DNA of 64,000 bases from a bacterium (GTDB taxonomy: Bacteria; Hinthialibacterota; Hinthialibacteria; H5-UNCL2), in NCBI GenBank assembly GCA_015075175.1, contig JABTUV010000003.1, positions 124,001 through 188,000 of the forward strand, in the 5' to 3' direction. The notes below the pieces were generated by a model. It was not told where the DNA came from. It searched no databases and worked only from the letters and a program-made list of their open reading frames with translations. Every line of letters starts with the position of its first letter. Position 1 is the stretch's first letter. Positions 26,836-36,163 of the stretch are shown here, one piece after another. A program made the position numbers and the translations under genes.

Positions 26836-27681
26836 ATGAGCACGCCCTTTGACGACAGCCGGTTGGTCCGGCAGTACCTGGAGGACATCAGCCAGATTCC
26901 GCTTCTTACGCCCCGGGAGGAAGCCGACCTGCTGGAGCGGATTGCGCGGGGGGATGAAAAGGCTCGGCGGCAGTTGATCCTGGCCAATCTGCGGCTCGTG
27001 GTCAGCATCGCCAAGCGTTACGTGCGCAGCGGGATTCCGTTGCTGGACCTGATTGAAGAGGGCAATATCGGGCTGATGAAGGCCCTGGAGAAGTACGAAG
27101 CGGCGCGCAAGTGCCGCTTCAGTACTTATGCGGTCTGGTGGATTCGCCAGGCCATCCACCGCGCCGTCATGCACCAGAGCAGCCTGGTGCGATTGCCCAT
27201 GCACAAGGCCGAGCGGCTCAACAAGTGCCGGCGGGTGTTCGAGGAGTTGCAGGGCAAGCTGGGCCGCCGTCCCCGCGTGGACGAAGTGCTGGCCGCGCTC
27301 CCCTTCTCGCCCAAGGAGTCGCGCGAGGCCTTGGAGATGCTCCTCTGCCCGACCACGCTCGAGTACCTGATGGCCGATGACGACGACGTGGAGGTGCGGC
27401 CGTTCCTCGCCGATCACTCCTACCGGCCCGACGTGGGCATCCAGCTGCGCAGTCGCAATGAGAACCTCATCCGCATGCTGTCCGCCCTGCCCGAGCGGGA
27501 GAAGCAGGTGATCCGTCTCCGCTTCGGCTTTGAGGACGGCAATCTCTACACGCTGGAGGAGGTGGGCAGAAAGCTGAACCTCTCGCGCGAACGGGTGCGG
27601 CAGATTCAGAGCCAGGCGCTGGCGGCGCTGCGCTCCCACGCCGACGCCCACTCGATTACGGAAGAAGACCTGATTTCGTGA
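26836..27681 (+). CDS. Sigma-70 family RNA polymerase sigma factor (group 1/2, short form)
   Basis: 281 residues, with region 1.2 ([20 protein letters not shown]), region 2 ([54 protein letters not shown]), region 3 ([20 protein letters not shown]) and region 4 with the helix-turn-helix [20 protein letters not shown]. It lacks region 1.1 and the large non-conserved insert of RpoD, so it resembles short primary-like or RpoS-like factors. Location after rpsU recalls the macromolecular-synthesis operon. The start codon overlaps the TGA of a possible 9-codon reading frame. Whether it is the main sigma factor cannot be told here. Confidence 0.9.
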   Translation: MSTPFDDSRLVRQYLEDISQIPLLTPREEADLLERIARGDEKARRQLILANLRLVVSIAKRYVRSGIPLLDLIEEGNIGLMKALEKYEAARKCRFSTYAVWWIRQAIHRAVMHQSSLVRLPMHKAERLNKCRRVFEELQGKLGRRPRVDEVLAALPFSPKESREALEMLLCPTTLEYLMADDDDVEVRPFLADHSYRPDVGIQLRSRNENLIRMLSALPEREKQVIRLRFGFEDGNLYTLEEVGRKLNLSRERVRQIQSQALAALRSHADAHSITEEDLIS

Positions 27682-27785
27682 CGCCCTGCACCGCGGGCAT
27701 CCCTGCCGGCAGGCGTCGCCGCAGCAAGCAACCGCAGTCCATAAAAGCGCAGCACGGCGCGCGACTACGTAAGAGGGAGTACCGC

Positions 27786-28310
27786 ATGACCCGCAGCATC
27801 GACCTGTCCGCGCATATCCGCGACGTTCCCGATTTTCCCGTGGAGGGGATTCTCTTCAAGGACATCACGCCGCTCCTGGGCCACCCGGCGGCGTTTGCGA
27901 CAGCCGTCGACCGGCTGGCCGAAGCGGTCAAGGAGGTGCGGCCCGAGCTGGTCGTGGCCATGGAGGCGCGCGGCTTCATCTTCGCCGCCCCCCTCGCCTA
28001 CAAGCTCGGACTTCCTTTCGTCCCCGTGCGCAAGCCGGGCAAACTGCCCGCCGAAACCGTCTCCATCTCCTACGAGCTGGAATACGGCACGGACACGCTG
28101 GAGATGCACAAGGACGCCATCCCGGCGGGCGCGCGCGTGCTGGTGGTGGATGACCTGCTGGCGACCGGCGGGACCGCGCATGGCGTGGTCGAGCTGGTGC
28201 GCAAGGTCGGCGGCGATGTGGTCGGGCTGGCGTTCGTGATCGAGCTGGCGTCCCTGGAGGGGCGCAAGAAGTTCGCCGACCTGCCCCTCTTCTCGCTCAT
28301 CCGATACTGA
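27786..28310 (+). CDS. apt: Adenine phosphoribosyltransferase
   Basis: 174 residues from the ATG behind AAGAGGGAG; an upstream in-frame extension is unsupported. Motifs: [21 protein letters not shown] at the start, [23 protein letters not shown] and the PRPP loop [14 protein letters not shown]. Salvages adenine to AMP with PRPP. Follows the sigma gene by about 100 nt. Confidence 0.95.
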   Translation: MTRSIDLSAHIRDVPDFPVEGILFKDITPLLGHPAAFATAVDRLAEAVKEVRPELVVAMEARGFIFAAPLAYKLGLPFVPVRKPGKLPAETVSISYELEYGTDTLEMHKDAIPAGARVLVVDDLLATGGTAHGVVELVRKVGGDVVGLAFVIELASLEGRKKFADLPLFSLIRY

Positions 28311-28317
28311 CCGCCCT

Positions 28318-28572
28318 ACACGGGGTGCAGATGCAGCTTGTTTCACTTGGCGATGTAGCTGTCATTTCGACCGAAGGGAGAAATCTTCTGCCTCGTTTTG
28401 GACCTGCCGTAACGGCGGTGAAGATTTCTCCCTTCGGTCGAAATGACAGTGTGGTTCGGTCGAAATGACAGTGTGGTGCGGTCGAAATGACAGCTCGATT
28501 CCACCGGAACCGCGATGACCGCCTGAAGCAGCTCGGCGCGGTTTGCGGCCGTGGATTCTCACGGCTGCTTCC
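28318..28572. repeat. Composite repeat with CTGTCATTTCGACC palindrome (family A, long form)
   Basis: Second long copy of the element at 7283-7530. Left arm from 28359, inverted right arm, two more right-arm copies ending at 28466-28493, with matching flanks on both sides. Lies between apt and the tRNA gene. Confidence 0.75.
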
Positions 28573-28622
28573 CCGCACGCCGCGCTTCCGTCGCGCAGGC
28601 GCGCGTGCTATCCTTCCTTCAT

Positions 28623-28696
28623 GCGCCCGTAGCTCAGCTGGACAGAGCGGCAGTTTCCTAAACTGAAGGTCGCAGGTTCAAGTCCTGCCGGGCGTA
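28623..28696 (+). tRNA. tRNA-Arg, anticodon CCT
   Basis: 74 nt folding as a cloverleaf: acceptor GCGCCCG/CGGGCGT (one G-U pair), D arm GCTC/GAGC, anticodon loop TTCCTAA with CCT, T arm GCAGG/CCTGC with TTCAAGT. The first anticodon-stem pair is G-A, a mismatch. CCA is not encoded. Reads AGG codons. Confidence 0.93.
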
Positions 28697-28698
28697 CT

Positions 28699-28725
28699 TA
28701 CTTTCTCTTTGGGAAAGAGAAAGTA
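28699..28725. repeat. 12-bp perfect inverted repeat after tRNA-Arg
   Basis: TACTTTCTCTTT, a GGG loop and AAAGAGAAAGTA. A strong hairpin directly after the tRNA, but no U run follows, so it may be a processing or repeat structure rather than an intrinsic terminator. Confidence 0.6.
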
Positions 28726-28791
28726 GGCAAAGAGAAACCGAGCTTTTCGTTCCCAACGCTGCAGGCTCGCGTCATGGCGGAGGTGTTCTCC

Positions 28792-29049
28792 ATGAAAAGA
28801 GGAATCGCCCTCGCAATCGTGGTGGTGCTCGGGTTGGCCTCTACGGCCGCGTGCGGAGCGGAGTCGCCCGCGCCCAGGGAGGCGCCCAAGTCAAGCACGG
28901 TTTACATCACCAAGAGCGGCAAGAAATACCATCGCGACGGCTGTCGCTCGCTGGCCAAAAGCAAGATCGCCATCTCGCGGGAGGAAGCCAAAAAGCAGGG
29001 CTATACGCCGTGCAGCGTGTGCAAGCCCGACGGCGCGGTCAAACCTTGA
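28792..29049 (+). CDS. Small exported Cys-rich protein, probable lipoprotein
   Basis: 85 residues from MKRGIALAIVVVLGLASTAA, with GGAGG upstream of this ATG. A cysteine at the signal-peptide end (TAACGAE) suggests a lipobox, though the -3 residue is not ideal. The C-terminal domain (VYITKSGKKYHRDGCRSLAK then GYTPCSVCKP) has three cysteines in a C-x(24-25)-C-x-x-C arrangement plus a His, a likely small zinc-binding module often found appended to secreted nucleases and other exported proteins. Role unknown. Confidence 0.65.
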   Translation: MKRGIALAIVVVLGLASTAACGAESPAPREAPKSSTVYITKSGKKYHRDGCRSLAKSKIAISREEAKKQGYTPCSVCKPDGAVKP

Positions 29050-29108
29050 CGGGGCGCGGACGACAGGACATTCAGCACGCGCTGGTCTGCGACCTCGTGC
29101 TCAAGCGT

Positions 29109-29284
29109 CTGTCATTTCGACCCAGCACGCTGTCATTTCGACCCCCGCACGCTGTCATTTCGACCCCCGCACGCTGTCATTTCGACCACCGCACGCTGTC
29201 ATTTCGACCGAAGGGAGAAATCCCCCGGCGGAACCCAGGGCCGGAACGCTCCGAAGCAGGATTTTTCCCTTCGGTCGAAATGAC
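29109..29284. repeat. Family A repeat with tandemly amplified left arm
   Basis: Five left arms (CTGTCATTTCGACC) at about 21-22 bp spacing from 29109, the last one full length, and a single right arm ending near 29284. Fills the space before the nfeD promoter. Confidence 0.75.
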
Positions 29285-29322
29285 CGGCACGGCGGGCGTT
29301 TGCAGCATCACCATTGTCGAAA

Positions 29323-29351
29323 TTGCAGCTTTCGTCAAACAGTGCTATTGT
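29323..29351 (+). promoter_or_regulatory. Sigma-70-type promoter of nfeD-floA
   Basis: TTGCAG (29323-29328), 17-bp spacer, TATTGT (29346-29351), 36 nt before the nfeD ATG. Confidence 0.5.
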
Positions 29352-29387
29352 ACGGGCAATTGACCGCTGTGGAGGCGACACGCTGCC

Positions 29388-29861
29388 ATGGGTTTCTGGA
29401 GTCTTTTCCTCGTCTACCTGATAGGCTTCATTCTCATCATCATCGATGTTTTTCTTCCCGGGGGCATCCTGGCGACCTGCGGCGGAATTATCCTGGCCAT
29501 CGGGGTCGGAATCACGTACTATCAGCATGGGGCGGCGGCGGGAACGACCGCGCTGATTTCGTCGCTGTTGTCCGCGACCCTGGTCGTGATCGTCGGCTAC
29601 CAGGTGATCGCCCGGACGCGCCTGGCCCGTCGGGCGTTCCTGGATCCGGAGCGCATCGGCAACCGGCCCAACGCCCCCAGCCCCGTCGCCGCCCTCGTAG
29701 GCCGGACGGGCGTGACTTTGACCGATCTCCGTCCCGCCGGGCGCGTGCAGGTCGACGGAGAGCCTTACGACGCCCTGGCGACCGGCCAGTTCATCCCCGC
29801 CGGGCGCAAGGTCGTCGTGACCGGTACCGAGATGAACTCGCTTGTCGTGACAGAAGCTTAA
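29388..29861 (+). CDS. NfeD-like membrane protein (short form)
   Basis: 157 residues. Hydrophobic segments at about 4-25, 28-46 and 55-72, then a C-terminal OB-fold-like domain (VGRTGVTLTDLRPAGRVQVD, GQFIPAGRKVVVTGTEMNSL). GGAGG lies 12 nt before the ATG. Short NfeD proteins are the usual partners of flotillin/FloA, which follows 44 nt downstream, so the pair likely organises membrane microdomains. Confidence 0.87.
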   Translation: MGFWSLFLVYLIGFILIIIDVFLPGGILATCGGIILAIGVGITYYQHGAAAGTTALISSLLSATLVVIVGYQVIARTRLARRAFLDPERIGNRPNAPSPVAALVGRTGVTLTDLRPAGRVQVDGEPYDALATGQFIPAGRKVVVTGTEMNSLVVTEA

Positions 29862-29905
29862 CGCCGCGGAGGACCCTCGTCTCCGCCGATTGAAGGGAGA
29901 ACAAC

Positions 29906-30946
29906 ATGCCGCCCACCAGTGCCAGCGACCTGCTCGTTCCGTTTCTCATCATACTGGTCTTCATCGTCGCCATCATCTTCTTCATGTGGTTGGTCCCGGT
30001 GCGACTGTGGATCGAGGCCAACTTCGCGCGCGCGCGCGTGGGCATCTTCGAACTCATCACCATGCGCCTGCGCAAGGTACCCCCCGCGGTGATCGTGCGC
30101 CCGCTCATCGCCGCCCGCCAGGCTGAACTCAACATGACGACCCGCCAGCTGGAGTCGCACTACCTGGCGGGGGGCAATCCCAGCAAGGTGGTCAAGGCCA
30201 TGATCATGGCCGACCGCGCCCGCCTGCCTTTGGAGTTCAAACACGCCTGCGCCATCGATCTGGCGGGCCGCGACGTGCTGGAGGCCGTGGCCATGTCGGT
30301 CAAGCCCAAAGTGATCGACGCGCCCGATCCCTCCAAGTCGATGGGCAAGAACACCGTCGAGGCGGTCGCCGGCGACGGCATCCAGCTGCGCGCCAAGGCC
30401 CGCATCACCGTGCGCACCAACCTCTCGCGCCTGATCGGCGGCGCCACCGAGGAGACCATCATCGCCCGCGTGGGCGAGGGCATCGTCACTACCATCGGCT
30501 CCTGCGCCAGCCACAAGGAGGTGCTCGAAAACCCCGACAGGATCTCCAAGACCATCCTGCAGAAGGGCCTGGACGCGGGTACCGCGTTTGAGATCCTCTC
30601 GGTGGACATCGCCGACGTGGACGTGGGCGAGAACATCGGCGCCAAGCTGCAGATCGACCAGGCCAACGCGGACAAGCAGATCGCCCAGGCCAAGGCGGAA
30701 GAGCGCAAGGCGATGGCTTTGGCGCGCGAGCAGGAGATGAAGGCGCTGGTGCAGGAGATGCGCGCGCGCGTGGTCGAGGCGGAAGCCGAGGTCCCCAAGG
30801 CCATGGCCGAGGCCTTCCGCGCCGGCAACCTGGGCATCATGGACTATTACCAGATGAAGAACATCATCGCGGACACCCAGATGCGCGGCAACATCGGTGA
30901 TTCGGTGCGACCGCCCTCGGGAAAATCGCCCGAAGAGACGACCTGA
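29906..30946 (+). CDS. floA: Flotillin-like protein FloA
   Basis: 346 residues, RBS GAAGGGAGAA. N-terminal membrane hairpin ([20 protein letters not shown]), then the FloA/YqfA-specific region ([39 protein letters not shown]), a PHB/SPFH-like core and a heptad-rich Ala-Glu C-terminal coiled coil (about 250-320). FloA forms functional membrane microdomains with NfeD. Very well conserved, so the call is firm. Confidence 0.93.
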   Translation: MPPTSASDLLVPFLIILVFIVAIIFFMWLVPVRLWIEANFARARVGIFELITMRLRKVPPAVIVRPLIAARQAELNMTTRQLESHYLAGGNPSKVVKAMIMADRARLPLEFKHACAIDLAGRDVLEAVAMSVKPKVIDAPDPSKSMGKNTVEAVAGDGIQLRAKARITVRTNLSRLIGGATEETIIARVGEGIVTTIGSCASHKEVLENPDRISKTILQKGLDAGTAFEILSVDIADVDVGENIGAKLQIDQANADKQIAQAKAEERKAMALAREQEMKALVQEMRARVVEAEAEVPKAMAEAFRAGNLGIMDYYQMKNIIADTQMRGNIGDSVRPPSGKSPEETT

Positions 30947-30956
30947 CGAGGGCGGA

Positions 30957-31598
30957 ATGATGGCGCCGTTTACGGCAGATGGATTCGGCCCGCTGTTGCT
31001 CTTTCTTCTAGTCGTGGGAGGAGCCTTGGCGGATGCCTGGAGCAAGCGGCGGCAGGAACTGCAACGGCGCAAGAGCCTGTCGCAAGAGCAGCGGCAGGCC
31101 GCCGAGCGACGCCCCGAGTCGGTCGAGACGCGCAGCGTGGTGATGGAGGAGAAGCGGCCGCCGCTCGGCGAGCCGGTCCCGCCGCGGTCCCTGCCGCAAA
31201 GCGCGCAGACGGAGGAAACCGAGGCTCCGCCGGTCGAGGATCCGCTGCGCGAGATTGCGCGGCGTTTGGGGATTCCCGAGGAGATTCTCCCTCCCCCGCC
31301 GCGTGGCATGGCGGAAGTCCCGCGAGAGCCGGTCGCGCCGCGCCCCAAGCCGAAACCCAGGCCGCAACCGGCCATGCCGCGACCCGAACCGGCCGCCGCC
31401 ACGGTCGCCGAGGTTCCCGCCGCCCCGGCGGAGCCTCGCCGTCCGCGCCGGTTAAGAATCCGGCAGGAGCGCCCCGCCGCGCCGGCGCGTCCGCCGCTGG
31501 TCTTTCACGACGATCCGGTCATCAACGCCATCATCGTGCACGAAGTGCTTTTGACGCCGCGCCAGCGCTCATTGCTGCGCCGCAGCCGCCGCGCGTGA
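30957..31598 (+). CDS. Membrane-anchored Pro/Arg-rich hypothetical protein
   Basis: 213 residues starting 10 nt after floA, so probably the third gene of the nfeD-floA operon. One N-terminal transmembrane segment (FGPLLLFLLVVGGALAD), a charged Arg/Gln helix, a Pro-rich linker (PRPKPKPRPQPAMPRP) and a short conserved-looking C-terminus (DDPVINAIIVHEVLLTPRQR). Architecture suggests a cytoplasmic adaptor tethered to the membrane. Family not recognised. Confidence 0.6.
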   Translation: MMAPFTADGFGPLLLFLLVVGGALADAWSKRRQELQRRKSLSQEQRQAAERRPESVETRSVVMEEKRPPLGEPVPPRSLPQSAQTEETEAPPVEDPLREIARRLGIPEEILPPPPRGMAEVPREPVAPRPKPKPRPQPAMPRPEPAAATVAEVPAAPAEPRRPRRLRIRQERPAAPARPPLVFHDDPVINAIIVHEVLLTPRQRSLLRRSRRA

Positions 31599-31599
31599 C

Positions 31600-31762
31600 G
31601 TAACGCCGGCGTCTCGCCGGCTTGCGCGGGTGGCGTCTCGCCGCTGCGCTTCACGGCCCGTCTACTCCGCCCTCAAAATTGCAGTGCGTGGCGACTCTTG
31701 GATACGAAGCGTGCCGGCAGGATGCCGTCACGCAAGCCGGCAGGATGCCGGCGCTACCCTGC
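31600..31762. repeat. GCCGGCAGGATGCCG-type short repeats
   Basis: The intergenic space holds two GCCGGCAGGATGCCG units (about 31711 and 31738) and a related CCGGCGTCTCGCCGGC palindrome (31606-31622). No gene seen. Confidence 0.6.
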
Positions 31763-31769
31763 CACCGCG

Positions 31770-32300
31770 TTACGGCGTGGCGGAGGGCTTTTCCGGGCTG
31801 GCGGACTTGGGGCTGTCGGCCGGCGCTTCCGGCGAGGCATCGGCGGGCGGGGTTGCGTCCGCGGGTCGTTCCGCCGGCTGCGGAGTCGTGGTCGTAAATC
31901 GCACTTCCCGCGACGTGGCCTCCTTGGGGATATAGCCCACGTCGCCCTCGGAAAACCCCTTGACCTGCAACCAGGCGCCTTCCTCCTTGAGAATCTGGAA
32001 CTCAAAGCCGGGATAGACCAGGGCGACGGAACGGGAGTTTTCGGCGGGCCGCTCGCGCAGGTCCCGCATACGCGTCGCCAGCACGTGATCCTCCTCGGAA
32101 ACCGTGATGCGCCGCACGTCGACCAGGTCGAACTGCCAGCGGCGCGCCTCCGAGGCGACCGTGGCTACGGGCTGATTGCGCCAGCCGCTGCGTACCGTCA
32201 CCCAGCCGGAGACTCTTCCGCCCCGCGCCAGTTCCACTTCCGCGGCATACGCCTGCGCGAAGAGTCCCGCGACGATCGAACACAACGTCAGAATGCGCAT
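31770..32300 (-). CDS. Exported SH3-like domain protein
   Basis: 176 residues with a signal peptide (MRILTLCSIVAGLFAQAYAA). A short beta-rich region (ARGGRVSGWVTVRSGWRNQP) is followed by a region like bacterial SH3 (ALVYPGFEFQILKEEGAWLQVKGF, GDVGYIPKEA) and a Pro/Ala-rich tail. Likely binds peptidoglycan or another envelope ligand. About 50 nt downstream of the tmk end is not this gene: tmk lies upstream on the same strand, so the two may be co-transcribed. Confidence 0.6.
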   Translation of the reverse strand: MRILTLCSIVAGLFAQAYAAEVELARGGRVSGWVTVRSGWRNQPVATVASEARRWQFDLVDVRRITVSEEDHVLATRMRDLRERPAENSRSVALVYPGFEFQILKEEGAWLQVKGFSEGDVGYIPKEATSREVRFTTTTPQPAERPADATPPADASPEAPADSPKSASPEKPSATP

Positions 32301-32352
32301 AAATCCCTACCCTCGTTACTCGTGATATGACCTTATCATGCCACGAGTCGGC

Positions 32353-32985
32353 TCATTTGTCGAGGCGCCGGCTGAGGACCGGCTGGACGCGGGCGAACAC
32401 CTCGTCTTCGTCGCCCACCACGGGGATGACCACGCAACGCTCAGGTTCCGCCGCGGCGATCGCCAGATACCCCTCGCGCACGCGCCGCAGGAAGTCCAGG
32501 CCCGAGGCCTCGATGCGATCCAGTTGGCCGTTGGTGGCGTTGGGCTTGTGCTTTCCGCGCGTGCGGCCCAGGCCTACTTCGGGGTCCACGTCGAAGATCA
32601 GCGTCAGCTCCGGGCGCGTCGGTCCCACGACCTCACGATGGATTTCCTCCACCAGGGTCATGTCGATGCCGCGCCCGAAACCTTGGTAGGCCGTGGTGGA
32701 ATCGTAATAGCGATCCAGGACGACCACTTCGCCGCGCGCCAGCGCGGGCCGAATACACTCGCGGATCAGTTGCCGCCGCGCAACGGCGAAGAGGAACAGC
32801 TCCGACAGGTCGCCCAGCGAGCTCTCCGGCGACAAGAGGATCTCCCGGATGGCCTCTCCCAGCGGCGTGCGTCCCGGATCGACGAATCCCCGCGCCGCCA
32901 TGCCTCGCCTCTCAAGATAGTCGAGAATCCGCTTCTGCTGGGTACTCTTGCCGCACCCCTCCAGTCCTTCCAGGCTGATGAGCAT
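32353..32985 (-). CDS. tmk: Thymidylate kinase
   Basis: 210 residues. P-loop ISLEGLEGCGKST, the Asp/Arg motif DPGRTPLGEAIRE (usually EPGGTP, here divergent), DRYYDSTTAYQGFGRGID and a LID segment. Phosphorylates dTMP to dTDP. The replacement of the usual EPGGT by DPGRT is within what the family tolerates but worth noting. Confidence 0.92.
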   Translation of the reverse strand: MLISLEGLEGCGKSTQQKRILDYLERRGMAARGFVDPGRTPLGEAIREILLSPESSLGDLSELFLFAVARRQLIRECIRPALARGEVVVLDRYYDSTTAYQGFGRGIDMTLVEEIHREVVGPTRPELTLIFDVDPEVGLGRTRGKHKPNATNGQLDRIEASGLDFLRRVREGYLAIAAAEPERCVVIPVVGDEDEVFARVQPVLSRRLDK

Positions 32986-33211
32986 GATGGTCCAGAATCT
33001 CTTCGTTAGTGCATTCCCGGATACCGGCGCGCCGCCGACGGGCGATCAGAGCGCACGCGATCTCCAGCCGCGTCTCCGACGCGACGCCGCCGCAAGACCA
33101 ACGGAGCCGATCCCTTTCCCAGGACTCGATGCCTCCCCTGCCTCCCAACAACGAGGACTCGGGAGCGCATGCAACAGTTGTGGAGGAATAGGCTCCGCGA
33201 GCAAGCAACGA
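32986..33211. other. No recognisable gene
   Basis: 226 bp between the end of the WbpB-WbpD fusion gene and tmk. Short minus-strand frames exist but none has a ribosome binding site or recognisable motif. In a window with many indels a small gene could be hidden here. Confidence 0.4.
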
Positions 33212-34780
33212 TCAAGACGATGCAGGGCGCAGCGTCTCGTCTCCAGCGCGTACTCCAGTTTGCACTTGGGGCAGGCCACGCGGTCTTTGAACTTGGCGGG
33301 ACCTGCCCGCATTCGCACACCAGCCAACGCGCCGGGCGGGCACGCCGACCATCAGGGCGTAGTCCGGTACGTCGCGCGTCACGACCGCCCCGGCACCGAT
33401 GAACGAGTGCCGCCCCAGCGTGTGGCCGCACACGATGGTCGCGTTGGCCCCGATGGAGGCCCCCTCCTTTACCAGCGTCTTGAGATAAAACTGTGAGCCG
33501 CGCTGCGGATACTTGCAGCGCGGAAAGAGGATGTTGGTGAACACCATCGAGGGGCCGCAGAAGACGTAATCCTCCAGGATCACGCCCTCGTAGATCGAGA
33601 CGTTGTTCTGCACCTTCACGTGGTCCCCGATCACCACGTTGTTGCCCACGTTCACGTTCTGGCCGAAGGAGCAGTTTTTCCCGATGCGCGTGTTGGACTG
33701 AATGTGCGAAAAGTGCCAGATTTTCGTGCCCTCACCGATTTCGACGTTCTCATCCACGAAGCTAGTGGGATGCACGAAGTATTGCTTCTTTTCCGCAGGC
33801 CGGGGCGCGGGCGCGGGCGCGGGCGACAGGAGCGAGCGGGTCGCCTCCTCCAGGATCTCCAGCACTTCCACGGCGCTCTCGGCGCCGGCGATTTGCACCG
33901 TCCCGGCGCCGATTCGATCCACGAAGTACGCCAGCTCCTCCGTCAGCGGTTGCGCCCGGCTGTACTGGATCGCCTCCGTCGGACCCTCCCGCTTCTTCGG
34001 CTCGCCTTGCACCCAGTCGATGCCCTTTTCGTAAAAGTGAATGTTCTTGTCATCCGACGCATCGTCGAACGACAGCATCCCCTTGCTGCCGATGAGTACC
34101 AGCCGATGTTCTTTGTAGGGATGCAGCCAGGAGACGAAAATGTGTCCCACCACGGCGCCCGGGTAGGCGAGAACCGTCATGGTGGTGTCGTGGATGTTGG
34201 GCTGGAGAAAAATCCCGCCGCGCGAGACGATTTCGGTGGGGCGCTTGCCGATGAAATACTGAAAGATCGAGATGTCGTGGGGCGCGAAGCTCCAGAGGAT
34301 GTTCTCCTCCTTGCGGACCGTGCCCAGGTTGAGGCGATTGCTGTAGAGATACTGGAGACGGCCGATCTTGTCGGCCTCGATCAGCTGCTTGATCTTGCGG
34401 ATGGCTGGATGGAAGAGCAGCACGTGGCCGACCATGAGGTTGACGTTTTTCTTCTTCGCCAGTTCGGCCAGGCGGCGGGCCTCGGCGGAGCTGAGGGCTA
34501 GCGGCTTCTCGACCAGCACGGGAAAGCCCGCCTCCAGGATGGCGGCGGCGATCTGGCAATGGGTTTCCGCGGGCGTGGCGACGGTGTAGCCGTCAAAGCC
34601 GCAGGCCAGCGCCTCCGGCAGAGCGGCGAAGACGCGCGCCTGCGGATGACTCTCCGCCAGCGCGCGCCGCCCCTCCGCGTCGGGATCGACGATACCCCCC
34701 AGACATCCCAGGCCCGCCAGCGTCTTGACGTGATTCTTTCCCCATCGGCCCGCGCCGACGACGCAAATTCGTTTAGTCAT
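33212..34780 (-). CDS. Fused UDP-sugar 3-dehydrogenase (WbpB-like) and N-acetyltransferase (WbpD-like)
   Basis: About 522 residues from [17 protein letters not shown]. The N-terminal Gfo/Idh/MocA oxidoreductase (about 1-330) has the Rossmann GAGRWG and the EKPLAL motif. A Pro-Ala linker ([12 protein letters not shown]) leads to a left-handed beta-helix acyltransferase (about 345-490; [32 protein letters not shown]). The end is frame-disrupted: inserting single bases after GW and in the CCC run restores [20 protein letters not shown], a zinc-ribbon-like tail. Together with the aminotransferase gene that overlaps its start by 8 nt, it would convert a UDP-GlcNAc-derived uronic acid to the 2,3-diacetamido sugar for surface polysaccharide. 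Confidence 0.85.
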   Translation of the reverse strand: MTKRICVVGAGRWGKNHVKTLAGLGCLGGIVDPDAEGRRALAESHPQARVFAALPEALACGFDGYTVATPAETHCQIAAAILEAGFPVLVEKPLALSSAEARRLAELAKKKNVNLMVGHVLLFHPAIRKIKQLIEADKIGRLQYLYSNRLNLGTVRKEENILWSFAPHDISIFQYFIGKRPTEIVSRGGIFLQPNIHDTTMTVLAYPGAVVGHIFVSWLHPYKEHRLVLIGSKGMLSFDDASDDKNIHFYEKGIDWVQGEPKKREGPTEAIQYSRAQPLTEELAYFVDRIGAGTVQIAGAESAVEVLEILEEATRSLLSPAPAPAPRPAEKKQYFVHPTSFVDENVEIGEGTKIWHFSHIQSNTRIGKNCSFGQNVNVGNNVVIGDHVKVQNNVSIYEGVILEDYVFCGPSMVFTNILFPRCKYPQRGSQFYLKTLVKEGASIGANATIVCGHTLGRHSFIGAGAVVTRDVPDYALMVGVPARRVGWCANAGRSRQVQRPRGLPQVQTGVRAGDETLRPASS

Positions 34781-35909
34781 GGAACTTTCCAATCGTCTCG
34801 ATCACGTAGTCCTGCATCTCCGCGGTCAGCTCGGGATAGATGGGCAACGCGACGGTGTGCTCCGCCGCGTGTTCGCTCTCGGGAAACTCCCCCTTGCGAT
34901 AGCCCAGGTAGGCAAAGCATTCCTGAAGATGGAACGGTACCGGGTAGTAGACCTCAGTCCCGATTTTGTGCTGGTTGAGAAACTCGCGCAGTTGGTCGCG
35001 CCGCGCGGGGACGGAGATCACGTACTGATTATAGATGTGGTGCTCGCGCCCGTAGACGGCGACCGGCTTCTTGACGCCGGGAACGTTCAGATGCGCGTCG
35101 TAGTAGGCGGCGTTCTTCCGCCGCGCTGCGTGCCAGTCCTCCAGATGGGGGAACTTGACCAGCAGGACCGCCGCCTGGATGGGGTCGAGGCGGAAGTTGC
35201 CGCCGATCATGGCGTGATAATACTTGGGCTTGGCGCCGTGATTGCGCAGGCGGGCGACCTTTTCAGCCAGCGCGGCATCGTTGGTCGTCACCATGCCGCC
35301 GTCGCCGACCGCGCCCAGGTTCTTGCTGGGAAAGAAGGAGAAGCAACCCAGCCGGCCCATGCTGCCGGCCTTGGCGACGCCGGCCTGGCCCGGATAGCCG
35401 GCGCCGATGGCCTGCGCCGCGTCTTCCACGACGGGAATGCCGCGCTCCGCCGCCAGCGCCAGGCTGGGGTTCATGTCCGCGCACTGGCCGTAGAGATGCA
35501 CGGGCATGATGGCCTTGACCTTGTCCGCCTCGGCGCCGGCCCGGGAAAACCACTCCGCCAGCCTCGCCGGACTCATGTTGTAGGTAGCCGGGTCGATGTC
35601 CACGAACACGGGCCGCGCTCCCAAACGAGCGACCACCCCGGCCGTGGCGAAAAAAGAATAGGGCGTGGTCACGACCAGGTCGCCCGGACCTACTCCCAGG
35701 GCCATCAGCGACACCAGCAGCGCGTCCGTTCCCGACGAGACTCCAATGCCGTGGGCGCATCCGCAATACGCAGCGATGGCCTTCTCCAATTCCTCGACCT
35801 TGGGGCCCATGATGTAACGCGTCGAGTCCACGACTTCGTTGAAGGCCGCCTTGATCTCCTTTTCCAGTCCGGTAAGCTGCGCGCGAAGGTCCAGCAGAGG
35901 TACTTGCAT
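34773..35909 (-). CDS. DegT/DnrJ/EryC1/StrS sugar aminotransferase (WbpE-like)
   Basis: 378 residues, PLP enzyme. K196 ([15 protein letters not shown]) forms the Schiff base; VVEDAAQA supplies the pyridine-N Asp. Start [12 protein letters not shown] is typical. Transfers an amino group to a keto-sugar nucleotide; with the WbpB-WbpD fusion just downstream, the 3-keto UDP-GlcNAcA substrate is likely. First gene of this pair, divergent from the GT2 gene; 35910-36163 has no gene. Confidence 0.93.
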   Translation of the reverse strand: MQVPLLDLRAQLTGLEKEIKAAFNEVVDSTRYIMGPKVEELEKAIAAYCGCAHGIGVSSGTDALLVSLMALGVGPGDLVVTTPYSFFATAGVVARLGARPVFVDIDPATYNMSPARLAEWFSRAGAEADKVKAIMPVHLYGQCADMNPSLALAAERGIPVVEDAAQAIGAGYPGQAGVAKAGSMGRLGCFSFFPSKNLGAVGDGGMVTTNDAALAEKVARLRNHGAKPKYYHAMIGGNFRLDPIQAAVLLVKFPHLEDWHAARRKNAAYYDAHLNVPGVKKPVAVYGREHHIYNQYVISVPARRDQLREFLNQHKIGTEVYYPVPFHLQECFAYLGYRKGEFPESEHAAEHTVALPIYPELTAEMQDYVIETIGKFHD

Positions 35910-36163
35910 GACGAGGACACCTGTCGGAACGAGACATGAGCCGCACCCAAGGGGTTGCGGGCGTCAAAAAACAGGGGGATACTAGTGGCCGGTTGAGGGC
36001 GCGTCAACCTTTCTTTCCGCTCCCGAACGGCGCCGGAGTGAACCGGGCAGGCGCCGCAACCGCTTGCGAATTTTGGGGTTGCTTGTCGCGCCGGGAGGGT
36101 GTAGTTGTGGCGTGGCAGACGGGAGAGAAGGTTGGGCGGAAAGGGAAGGCCGGTTGAATTGCC

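Noticed and set aside
26810-26839. Nine-codon leader ORF (MSATEPQRE) whose TGA overlaps the sigma factor ATG
   Set aside because: No ribosome binding site and no attenuator hairpin; probably chance.
28699-28725. Intrinsic terminator after tRNA-Arg
   Set aside because: Strong stem but no following T run.
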